Shown here one piece after another: positions 18,405-26,574 of a DNA stretch of 64,000 nt. The DNA lies in the NCBI GenBank assembly GCA_035629175.1, contig DASPIL010000107.1, forward strand, positions 237,719 through 301,718, in the 5' to 3' direction. How positions within the stretch are numbered: the stretch's first letter is position 1; every line of letters begins with the position of its first letter. A program made the translations under genes and the position numbers. This stretch comes from Verrucomicrobiia bacterium. GTDB lineage: Bacteria > Verrucomicrobiota > Verrucomicrobiia > Limisphaerales > DASXHY01. The notes below the pieces were generated by a model. It did no database searches. It saw only the letters and a list, made by a program, of their open reading frames with translations, and had not been told where the DNA came from.

Positions 18405-19148
18405 CTAAACCCCACGCTGTTCTGGCGCCCAAATCACCTTGTGCATCTGGATCTGAAAGCGCACAGGCAATGCGTCTGCAATGATCCGTTCGACGAGTTC
18501 CTGGCGCGAGATCGGCGTCTGTCCTGACGGCACCGGTTTCAACGACGGGTGCTGCTGCTCCCTCCTGAGCGGATGCACCCACGAGAAGAGCAACGGACAA
18601 ATGCCGGCGAGCGAATGTTTCTCAATCGTCTCTTTGGCCCAGGCATAATCCTCCTGCGTTCCGAGAACGAATTTGATCTCGTCCTTGTTCTTCAAGCACC
18701 CCAAATTTTCCCATCGATTCCGTTCCACCTCGCCACTGCTTGGGCATTTCAAATCCACGATGCGATGCACGCGGGGATCGACAGGACCGATGTCGTGCGC
18801 ACCGCTAGTCTCGAGCAAAACCGTAAATCCGCCGTCGCAGAGTTGCTGCATCAACTGAATGGAATTCCCTTGCAGCAACGGCTCGCCTCCCGTCAGTTCA
18901 ACGAGCGGAAGGTTTCGATTTGGAGATGTGGAAGGAGACAGGCGGAAGGGAGCCGCGAGCCGTTCGACTGTGCTGCGAATTTCCGCGAGGCTTTGCCGTT
19001 TGCCTTCCGTGAACGCATACGCAGTGTCGCAGTAGGAACAGCGGAGATTGCATGCTGTCAGTCGTATGAAGACGCATGGCAACCCGGCCCAGGTGCTTTC
19101 GCCCTGAAGGCTGAGATAGATTTCGTTGATGACGAGCGTGTCGGACAT
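18405..19148 (-). CDS. queE: 7-carboxy-7-deazaguanine synthase (radical SAM)
   Basis: QueE rearranges 6-carboxytetrahydropterin to 7-carboxy-7-deazaguanine in the pathway to preQ0 and queuosine. The N-terminal VINEIYLSLQGES, followed by the iron-sulfur cysteines C33, C37 and C40 (CX3CX2C in TACNLRCSYCDTAYAF), is diagnostic, as is the ELTGGEPLLQ motif further on. At 247 residues the length is slightly above the usual 210-230. No queC, queD or queF is in the window, so the rest of the pathway lies elsewhere. It is flanked by the aminotransferase and DAHP synthase genes on the same strand. Confidence 0.92.
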   Translation of the reverse strand: MSDTLVINEIYLSLQGESTWAGLPCVFIRLTACNLRCSYCDTAYAFTEGKRQSLAEIRSTVERLAAPFRLSPSTSPNRNLPLVELTGGEPLLQGNSIQLMQQLCDGGFTVLLETSGAHDIGPVDPRVHRIVDLKCPSSGEVERNRWENLGCLKNKDEIKFVLGTQEDYAWAKETIEKHSLAGICPLLFSWVHPLRREQQHPSLKPVPSGQTPISRQELVERIIADALPVRFQIQMHKVIWAPEQRGV

Positions 19149-19202
19149 GGCACGGTTTTCCAGCAGCCGGCGGACGGCGGGCGTCCCGTGAATAGCTGCG
19201 GA

Positions 19203-20276
19203 TCAGGCGGCCGCGATGGCTTCGCGCGAAGCGGTGGCAAGCTTCTCGAAGCCCCAGCGCAGCAGGCGCTCCGTGGTTTCCCAGGAGATGCATGGATCGG
19301 TGATCGAAACGCCGTATCGCAGGTCCGCAGCGTTGGTGGGAATGGGTTGCGCGCCTTCCTGCAAATAGCTCTCGATCATCGCGCCAATCAGCGATCGCGT
19401 CCCGCCAATGCGCTGCTCGATGATGCTGCGCCATACATCCTCCTGGCGTGCCGGCTGTTTGCCGGAATTCGCATGGCTGCAATCAACCATCAGGACGGGC
19501 CGCAGTTTGGATTGACTCAGCTTTGCTTCCGCATCGGCGATGCTTTTTGCGTCGTAATTCGTCTGCAAACGGCCGCCGCGCAGGACAACATGCCCATCCG
19601 GATTTCCCGTTGTGCGGACAATGCTGGTGAAGCCCTCCTGGTCGATGCCCAGGAAACTGTGGCTTGTGCGGGCAGAGTACATGGCGTCGACAGCAGTTTG
19701 CAGGCTGCCATCAGTCGCGTTCTTGAAACCCACTGGCATGGAGAGCCCGCTTGCGAGTTCACGGTGGGTCTGGCTTTCCGTTGTGCGCGCGCCAATCGCG
19801 GCCCACGCGATCAGGTCAGCGATATACTGAGGAATAATCGGGTCGAGAAATTCTGTCGCCGCGGGCAATCCCAGATCGGCGACGTCGAGCAGCAGGCGCC
19901 GCGCGATTTTAAGTCCCGAGATGATGTCCTGGGAATTGTCCAGGCGAGGATCGTTGATCAATCCCTTCCAGCCGATTGTCGTGCGTGGCTTCTCGAAATA
20001 GACGCGCATCACAATTTCCATCTGGGTGGAAAACTCGTTGCGCAGGGCCGCCAGTTTGCGCGCGTATTCGAGCGCTCCCGTGGTGTCGTGAATGGAGCAT
20101 GGGCCAACGACGACCAGCAGTCGCGCATCTTGCTGTTCAAGAATGCGGGTAACGGCTTCGCGGCCGCGGGCGACCGTGGCACTCGCCATTGCGGTGATCG
20201 GAAACTCCGCCTTCAGCTCGCGAGGCGCCGACAATCGAACGATTTCTTTAACGTGTAAATCCTGAGTCCGGAACAT
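19203..20276 (-). CDS. 3-deoxy-7-phosphoheptulonate (DAHP) synthase, AroG/AroF class I
   Basis: This enzyme condenses phosphoenolpyruvate with erythrose-4-phosphate, the first step of aromatic amino acid synthesis. The 357-residue protein carries the class I-alpha features: metal-ligand Cys60 in [46 protein letters not shown], the histidine in DCSHANSGK and the final metal aspartate in [10 protein letters not shown]-terminal residues 1-30 correspond to the part that carries feedback sensitivity in E. coli AroG/F/H, but I cannot tell which amino acid would inhibit it. No other aro gene is adjacent. Confidence 0.94.
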   Translation of the reverse strand: MFRTQDLHVKEIVRLSAPRELKAEFPITAMASATVARGREAVTRILEQQDARLLVVVGPCSIHDTTGALEYARKLAALRNEFSTQMEIVMRVYFEKPRTTIGWKGLINDPRLDNSQDIISGLKIARRLLLDVADLGLPAATEFLDPIIPQYIADLIAWAAIGARTTESQTHRELASGLSMPVGFKNATDGSLQTAVDAMYSARTSHSFLGIDQEGFTSIVRTTGNPDGHVVLRGGRLQTNYDAKSIADAEAKLSQSKLRPVLMVDCSHANSGKQPARQEDVWRSIIEQRIGGTRSLIGAMIESYLQEGAQPIPTNAADLRYGVSITDPCISWETTERLLRWGFEKLATASREAIAAA

Positions 20277-20322
20277 CGTGCTTCAGTATAATGGCGGAGG
20301 CCGTCCGCGAAAGACTAAACGT

Positions 20323-20496
20323 TCAGCAAGGCCGATGACCCCAATCGGTTTCCTTGAGGTAAGCCTCGTAGCGCTCCATCTGTTCCTCCGTGGAAAGGGA
20401 TGGATCCGCCGGAGCCGCCGGCAACTCATTCCCGTCAGGGGCAGCCGTTTGTTCTGGGACACCGGCCTTTGGGTCGGGTTTGTTGGAAGGATTCAT
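20323..20496 (-). CDS. Small 57-residue ORF downstream of the macroglobulin gene
   Basis: An ATG at 20496, eight bases after the macroglobulin stop, opens a 57-residue frame ending at 20323. The product is acidic and proline/alanine-rich at first (NPSNKPDPKAGVPEQT), then has a short helical segment STEEQMERYEAYLKETDWG. Its codons follow the GC-rich third-position pattern of neighbours, and the tail STEEQMERYEAYLKE looks like real protein rather than noise. It has no signal peptide, cysteine cluster or known domain. Its tight placement suggests co-transcription with the macroglobulin gene. The function is unknown, and it might be missed by automatic annotation. Confidence 0.5.
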   Translation of the reverse strand: MNPSNKPDPKAGVPEQTAAPDGNELPAAPADPSLSTEEQMERYEAYLKETDWGHRPC

Positions 20497-20504
20497 AAAA
20501 CGCC

Positions 20505-23500
20505 TTAATTGTCTTGAACGGTCACCCGCAGTTCTGCGCCGTTCGCCCGGATTTCAGGAACGTACATTGCCTGGCCCAACAGCGGCAGCGCGTGGAACTT
20601 TCCCGGAACTTCAGCACGGCCGTCGTAACGGATCTCCCACAAACCTTGCGGCAGTTTATCAACGAAGAGAGCGACCTTGCGATCCCGGAGTTCCTGATGC
20701 ACCCAGCGCGTCCGCCCAGTGAAGTCGCTTCCCTCACGATTCTCAGGCGCGGCCGCCTGAACTGCGGACCGTTTGAGTTCCTTCGCGTAAAGTGATTCGC
20801 CGCTGCGAATCGCCACGGCTTCAAACCCGGCCGGCTTGAGGTCTTCGAACACCAGGTAATCGTAATCATTCTTCCCCTCGATTGTCACAACAGTTTGGAA
20901 GCGCTCGCCAGTTCGGATCTCCTCGCCATCGCGCAGTGGTTGCTGGTCATACACATATCCCTTCAGCAGAGTGGGCCGCCCGACCAGTTTGAAGTACTCA
21001 CGTTTCACGAAAATCTCGCTGCCCGCCGGCGCCACGGGTTCTTCGGTGCTGAAGAATTTCGCCTGCGCTGAGAAATACAGGGATGACCCGGATCCAGTCT
21101 GCCGAATCCGAATTTCGTTGGCATCACGGATCAGCTCAGGCGCGACGGCAAACTGGCTCGGCGCGTTGAAGATTTCCGCGCCGGAAATCCGCCTGCCCCC
21201 GATCGCGCGGCCATTCACCGAAACCTCGAACCCGGCTTCCCCCTTCAATTCGCCGCTCGTGCGCAGGTAGTCATTCATCGCCAGGATCACGATCGCGGTA
21301 TCCCGCGTGTTGCTCCATTGGGCGCCCCGTCGGTTCTTGATCAGCCAATTGCACGCAGGCTCGACAAGCGAGTTCGTGGGATCAATCGCCAGCATCGCGC
21401 GCAGTGCAAATGCCGTGGCCTCGACGCCGCTTTCCGACCATCGCCAGTAATCGCGTTGCGATCCCCAAAACGCGGTTCCCTGCACAGCGCTGTTGGACCC
21501 TTGGTTTGCTGCGGGCGGAAGCAGGACCGAAGTGTCTGGCCGATCGTCGCGCTGCACTCCGTTTGCAAGGTTCTCAACAAGCGTGCGCGCCTTCGACGCA
21601 TCGTTGAAATAATGCGTGCTCAACGCGAACAGCGCCCGGGTATAGGCATTCAGACGATCGCGTTTTGACCAGAGATTCTGAATCGCCGCAGTTTCGAACC
21701 GCGAGGGTTGGACGGCTGGGATTCCTGCGCGGCGCACTGCGAGCGCGTGCAGCATGAACGCTTGCAAATCCACATTCTCCTCCTCTTCAACGATTTCTTT
21801 TTCGAGAAAGGCAGCCCCGCTTTCAATGACATTTTCCCGCACTTCCACATCCGCCTGGCGCGCTAGCGTGAGACCCCACACGACATAAGCCGTCATCCAA
21901 TGATCGCTTTCGCCCTCCTTCCACCAACCCCAGCCGCCATCGCTGTGCTGGAAATCGTACAGGCGTTCCAGCCCCGCGAGCGTGATCTCCTCCAACTGGT
22001 TCAATGAGCGCTTCCCGCCAGGCTGTGTCTTCGCGATTGCATTGGTTTCAATGCCGCCGAACACGCGGTCCATTGCGTCTTCAGGCTTGAGCCCAAGGTC
22101 ACGCAGCGTTCTGGCAGTGATTACGGCAGGCAGGAAGCGGCTCATCGTCTGCTCGGTGCAGCCGTAGGGAAAGTTGATCAAATAGGGAAGCGCATCGAGC
22201 ATCGTCACGGCCATGCTGGGCGTGACGAACACGTCCAGCGACGTTGAGCCTGGTTTGCGTTCTCTGGGCAGGTCGAGTTTAATAGTGATCTCGTTCGCGC
22301 GCGCTTTTCCGGACTTGGCGATGAATTTTTCAATGCCGTGCTCAAACACGGGATAGGAACGTTCCATGGCATCAGTGTGGCTCCCGGAGTTGGCGATGAC
22401 CTTCAATTGACCTTCGCCTGGCTGGGCCGCTTTAAGGTTCCAATCGGCCCGTCCTTCGCCCTGAGGCGGGATTCGAATGGCAGCTGCAGGTTCGAACCGT
22501 GTTCCAGAAAACACGCCGGCTGACTGCAGCTCGGGGCGAACGCTCATTTCCTGATCCGTGTTGTTATTGATCACAGCGGAAATGGTGACGCTGTCGCCCA
22601 CGACAAAAAACCGGGGTGCCTGCAGGCGCACGATCAATGGCTGCCGCGTCCGTGTGTTGGTTTCACTGATGCCAAACTGGTTCTCACGCGTGACGGCGCG
22701 CGCTGTCGCTTTCCAACTGGTTGTTGAATCAGGGTACCTCACCGCGACGGTCGCTTTTCCAAAGGCGTCAGTTGTGACATCCGGTTGCCACACCGCGGTT
22801 GCCCGGAAGTCGGATCGCACCACCACGTTCGGCTCCGCTTGAGCTTGCGCTGGCGTTTCGACCGGGACCATTTCTGCGGCCGCTGAGAGCGTTGAAACTT
22901 CCGCACCAGCACGACGCGACAGGTTTTCGACGCCGTTGACGACACCTAGGGCGTCGAAAAAGTCGTCGCGGCTCGACCGACGGTTCTTCGCTCTCGCGAA
23001 TCTGAAGTCCTCCCCCGGATAACCCCCAGCGGCCATTCCTTCCTCCTCAAGGCTCGCATCCGTCTCGGTCAGCCGCGCATAACTTTTCTGCTGAAGCGTG
23101 CTTTGGGACTCCACCTGGTGACTCCGCTTCGATCCGTAAAAGAACTGCCGCGGATCGCCTGCATAATCCGATTGGATGTAATAAACCGATTCGTCGACCA
23201 GCCCCACAGCAACCTCCGCCGGGACGGGCCGGCCCTGTTCGTCGCGCGTGGTGATCGTGAGCGTCCCTTCGTCGCGCGGCCGATAGGTGGTCCGATCCGA
23301 TTTCACTTCGACATCCAGGAAGTTTTTGGTGGGCGGCACGACAATTTCCTCCGTGTCTGCGAACATCTGCTGGTCGCTCACGAGCGTTGCATTCAGAAAA
23401 ATGTTGGGCACGTGCTTCTCCTCGATCGGCAGCTGCACCAGCTTCACGGTTCCGCTCAGATGCACCAGCTGGTAACTGTAGAGATCCGTGCCTTCCACGC

Positions 23501-26396
23501 TGAACACGACATAGCGGTCAGCCGTGTTCGCAATCAGCATCACTGGCGCGGTTTGTCCGACGCGAAACGTGTCCTTGTCCGCAATAATTTCGATGCCGTC
23601 GCGTCGATATCCAAGTTCTGTTGTTGAGTTGTTCGCCACCCAGACTGTCGTGTCGGCGGTGATCGTGTTTGTGAAGCTAGCGTACTGCGTTACACGGACG
23701 ACGTCGGCGCTGCTCCACGCAACGCGGTAGTAGCCTTCCCGTTCCGGCGTGAAGCTGAACGTTGCCATTCCGTTCGTGTCCGTTTTCACGGCGCGCGCGA
23801 CGATGTCATCGTGCTCGTAGCCGCGGAATTTCAACTGCCAGCCCTTTTGATCGGGGCGCTCTGGGGGCGGAGGCCAGATGCGCGATTGGGCCTGGCGTCG
23901 TTTCAACTCCTCGCCTCGGAACTCGGTTCCGTCGGGCGCGACCCAGATCTCATACCAGTAATCGCGGGTGACCTTCACTGAACCTTCCGCCTGCACGGGT
24001 TGATCGTTCGCATCCAGCGCCTTGAACGTCACGCTCACCGAATCCTGCGGCCGGTATATGTTGTGGCCGGCCCGCGCCTGCACGTAATAGCTCTGCCTGG
24101 TCACCCGCACCGTTCCGCTCCCGATGATTTCACGCCGGGAAGCATCCGTGACGCGGGCTTCGATTCGATACTCCAGATCCTGGCCGTGGTTCGCTGGGGT
24201 TTCGAATTTCACCGTGGCGCGACCTAGCGCATCGGTGCGCACAGTCTCACGCTTTACGATCTGATCGCCGCCAAAGCCGCGATGCCAGCGGATTGAAACC
24301 GCGCTGCTCGTGTCTTCGTAAAACCAGGGGAAGGGCCGTGGTTCAGGCCACACGCGCCAGTAAGGGCTTTGATGGATGACAACCTCGACTGACGCGTTCG
24401 CAACAGGTCCGCCGAAATAATACTCGGCTTCAATCGAAGCTTCGACTTCATCGCCAAGGCGGAACGTTTTTCGAATCGCGGCGCCGCTGGAGTTCGTCGA
24501 CTCGGGCGTCTTCACCGACACCTTGAATTCGGGAAGTTTGTATTCCTCGAGGCGAAACAGCGTCGCTCCGCCGATCCCGCGCGCCGTCTGCATTTCGAAG
24601 AATTGCACGCGATATTCGCCCAGCGGCATCACGGACGTCGCGGGAAGAGTTCCGAAAGCGCTGCCGAATGCGTTTAGAGTGACTGTTTCATCCTGAAGTT
24701 TTGAACCCTGCGGATCAGTAATTTCCATGCGGATTTGTTGGCTGGCGGGCGTGGAATAATTGGCGCCGTCGAATTGTCGCGCGATCAACTTCCAGTGAAC
24801 GGTTTCATTCGGACGATAGGCCGGGCGATCCGTGAAGGCGAAGATTTTCCACTCATCGAAATTCTGACGGTGCCAATAACTGTTTCCAATGCTGAACGCC
24901 TGGCGATCGGATGCACGGGCGAGCGCGATGACCTCGCGGCTGTTCACGGACGCGTTCGTCTCAAGCGCCACCACTGCCAGCCCGTTCGTATCTGTTTGCA
25001 ATGTGTAATCCCGCACATGCCAGCGGCGGTCCTCATGCCATCGCTCCCAGATTCTGACGGTCGCATTCGAAATCGGAGAGCTGTCCAGCGCATTGCAGAC
25101 ATACGCGAGCGCCTGCCTGCCGGATGTTTTGAGCACGACCGCGGCATCCGTCACCAGGACCAGGTCGCGCGCATGCCTGCCATTCGCGTCAGCTGTGAGG
25201 ACGTAAGCGCCGGGGCTGAGTTTTTCGTCGAGTCGGAGCGTGGCATTCCCCGGCATGAAGTTGGCCGAGTTCGATGTGGAGTGTGACCAGGAACGGATCC
25301 TTTCAATTGAGGAAAGATTGATCGATTCCAACCAGCCCGTGGGTTTCTCCCCGCCCGTCAATCGCGCGTTTTGTGGCAGGTCCACGGGATACAGCGCGAG
25401 TGCGACCGTATCCACATTGCGCCAGCTCAGCATGTATTGGATTTCGGATCCGGGAAGAAACACGTTGGGAACCGACACATCCACCTGCGGATCCGTGATG
25501 CTTTTGATCTGCGCTTCGGCCTGGTCGAAATAGCGTGTCTCACCCTTGCCGTATTCGCTCACGAGCCGCCGGAAAAGCTCCAGCGCCTTCCGATAATTCG
25601 GCTGGGTTGTCCATTGCCCGTTGCCCAGCGGGATTACTTCGCCCTGGCCCATCATCCATTCGGCGTAATTGTAAAGGGCGTCATCGTGCCAGTCCGTGGC
25701 TTTACCAGCGGCCAAGGCGGCCTCGAAGGCTTCGGGCACGCGGGCAGGTTGGTCTGGTGAGCCTTGGCTTCGAAGCGTGATCGCCAGCAGGTAACTGGCG
25801 CGTGCGCGGTCGTTCACGTTGGTGGCAATGCGTAAGGCGTTTTCGAGCACGGGCAACGGAACGGTTGGATGCCAATAAGCGAAGTAATCGCCACGGCCCG
25901 TGCCGCGCGGGCGGGCCATTTTCCACACGATCTCCAGGTAGCGGGTCCGTGCCAGGCCCACATCGCGCGCGCCCGCCCACCAGTCGAGCGCCTGCTGATA
26001 ACGGTCCAATCCTTGGTTGTGCTCGGTAACGGCCAGATCTCCCAGCGATTCCTGGACTTCAGCCCAAACACGATCCCGATCCTCTTCGCGCTGGATGTCG
26101 CGCACGAGCGCCTCGAGCTGCCGTCGAGCTTCGTCCGTTCGCGAAGAGTCAGCTCCCGGTGCTGCGGCTCGCGAGCGCCATGCAGTGTCGGCGAGGCGGA
26201 ATTGCACCCAGCGCTGTTCTGCGCGGGGAAGGCTGGTCACGACGACCGACGAATAGAGCTGATGCGCACGCTCGTAGGATCCATCGCGCACCAGCTGTTC
26301 GGCCGCGGTCACAACGTTGCCATATTCAGCTGCAACGGTGGCGTTCTGCGACATTGCAAGAACAACCCACGCTGCAAGCAAAGAGATGAATTTCAT
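20505..26396 (-). CDS. Bacterial alpha-2-macroglobulin family protein
   Basis: This exported protein of about 1963 residues probably acts as a periplasmic or surface protease trap. A signal peptide (KFISLLAAWVVLAMSQNATVAA) starts at the ATG at 26396; the longer frame adds 11 unsupported residues. The N-terminal ~200 residues are helical and TPR-like. Macroglobulin (MG2-type) beta domains follow. The alpha-2-macroglobulin domain centre has TAVWQPDVTTDAFGKATVAVRYPDSTTSWKATARA, and the thioester motif is CTEQ at about residues 1413-1416 (PYGCTEQTMSRF), with both cysteine and glutamine of the bond present. An alpha/alpha-toroid follows (GWGWWKEGESDHWMTAYVVWGL). No lipobox is seen, so unlike E. 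coli YfhM it is probably not lipidated. The usual partner pbpC is not adjacent. Confidence 0.9.
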   Translation of the reverse strand: MKFISLLAAWVVLAMSQNATVAAEYGNVVTAAEQLVRDGSYERAHQLYSSVVVTSLPRAEQRWVQFRLADTAWRSRAAAPGADSSRTDEARRQLEALVRDIQREEDRDRVWAEVQESLGDLAVTEHNQGLDRYQQALDWWAGARDVGLARTRYLEIVWKMARPRGTGRGDYFAYWHPTVPLPVLENALRIATNVNDRARASYLLAITLRSQGSPDQPARVPEAFEAALAAGKATDWHDDALYNYAEWMMGQGEVIPLGNGQWTTQPNYRKALELFRRLVSEYGKGETRYFDQAEAQIKSITDPQVDVSVPNVFLPGSEIQYMLSWRNVDTVALALYPVDLPQNARLTGGEKPTGWLESINLSSIERIRSWSHSTSNSANFMPGNATLRLDEKLSPGAYVLTADANGRHARDLVLVTDAAVVLKTSGRQALAYVCNALDSSPISNATVRIWERWHEDRRWHVRDYTLQTDTNGLAVVALETNASVNSREVIALARASDRQAFSIGNSYWHRQNFDEWKIFAFTDRPAYRPNETVHWKLIARQFDGANYSTPASQQIRMEITDPQGSKLQDETVTLNAFGSAFGTLPATSVMPLGEYRVQFFEMQTARGIGGATLFRLEEYKLPEFKVSVKTPESTNSSGAAIRKTFRLGDEVEASIEAEYYFGGPVANASVEVVIHQSPYWRVWPEPRPFPWFYEDTSSAVSIRWHRGFGGDQIVKRETVRTDALGRATVKFETPANHGQDLEYRIEARVTDASRREIIGSGTVRVTRQSYYVQARAGHNIYRPQDSVSVTFKALDANDQPVQAEGSVKVTRDYWYEIWVAPDGTEFRGEELKRRQAQSRIWPPPPERPDQKGWQLKFRGYEHDDIVARAVKTDTNGMATFSFTPEREGYYRVAWSSADVVRVTQYASFTNTITADTTVWVANNSTTELGYRRDGIEIIADKDTFRVGQTAPVMLIANTADRYVVFSVEGTDLYSYQLVHLSGTVKLVQLPIEEKHVPNIFLNATLVSDQQMFADTEEIVVPPTKNFLDVEVKSDRTTYRPRDEGTLTITTRDEQGRPVPAEVAVGLVDESVYYIQSDYAGDPRQFFYGSKRSHQVESQSTLQQKSYARLTETDASLEEEGMAAGGYPGEDFRFARAKNRRSSRDDFFDALGVVNGVENLSRRAGAEVSTLSAAAEMVPVETPAQAQAEPNVVVRSDFRATAVWQPDVTTDAFGKATVAVRYPDSTTSWKATARAVTRENQFGISETNTRTRQPLIVRLQAPRFFVVGDSVTISAVINNNTDQEMSVRPELQSAGVFSGTRFEPAAAIRIPPQGEGRADWNLKAAQPGEGQLKVIANSGSHTDAMERSYPVFEHGIEKFIAKSGKARANEITIKLDLPRERKPGSTSLDVFVTPSMAVTMLDALPYLINFPYGCTEQTMSRFLPAVITARTLRDLGLKPEDAMDRVFGGIETNAIAKTQPGGKRSLNQLEEITLAGLERLYDFQHSDGGWGWWKEGESDHWMTAYVVWGLTLARQADVEVRENVIESGAAFLEKEIVEEEENVDLQAFMLHALAVRRAGIPAVQPSRFETAAIQNLWSKRDRLNAYTRALFALSTHYFNDASKARTLVENLANGVQRDDRPDTSVLLPPAANQGSNSAVQGTAFWGSQRDYWRWSESGVEATAFALRAMLAIDPTNSLVEPACNWLIKNRRGAQWSNTRDTAIVILAMNDYLRTSGELKGEAGFEVSVNGRAIGGRRISGAEIFNAPSQFAVAPELIRDANEIRIRQTGSGSSLYFSAQAKFFSTEEPVAPAGSEIFVKREYFKLVGRPTLLKGYVYDQQPLRDGEEIRTGERFQTVVTIEGKNDYDYLVFEDLKPAGFEAVAIRSGESLYAKELKRSAVQAAAPENREGSDFTGRTRWVHQELRDRKVALFVDKLPQGLWEIRYDGRAEVPGKFHALPLLGQAMYVPEIRANGAELRVTVQDN

Positions 26397-26574
26397 GAGT
26401 CCTTTTGGGCTGAGAGCCGGGTTCAACATGCTCCGCGAGCCGCATGGAGGCGAGAAATTTCCGGCGGCCTTAGCTTAACCCGGACATTGCAGGGCAAGGC
26501 CCATGCCTTTCGCGGGCGCTTGGGACGAAATTTCCTTCACGCGTTTATTATTTCCGCCTACCGTTTGCCGCATC

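Noticed and set aside
18549..20258. Forward-strand open frame of about 570 codons
   Set aside because: It lies opposite queE and DAHP synthase, both of which have complete catalytic motifs; the antisense product looks random.
22430..22510. tRNA-like GGTTCGAA sequence
   Set aside because: It lies inside the macroglobulin coding region, and no acceptor or anticodon stem can be formed around it.
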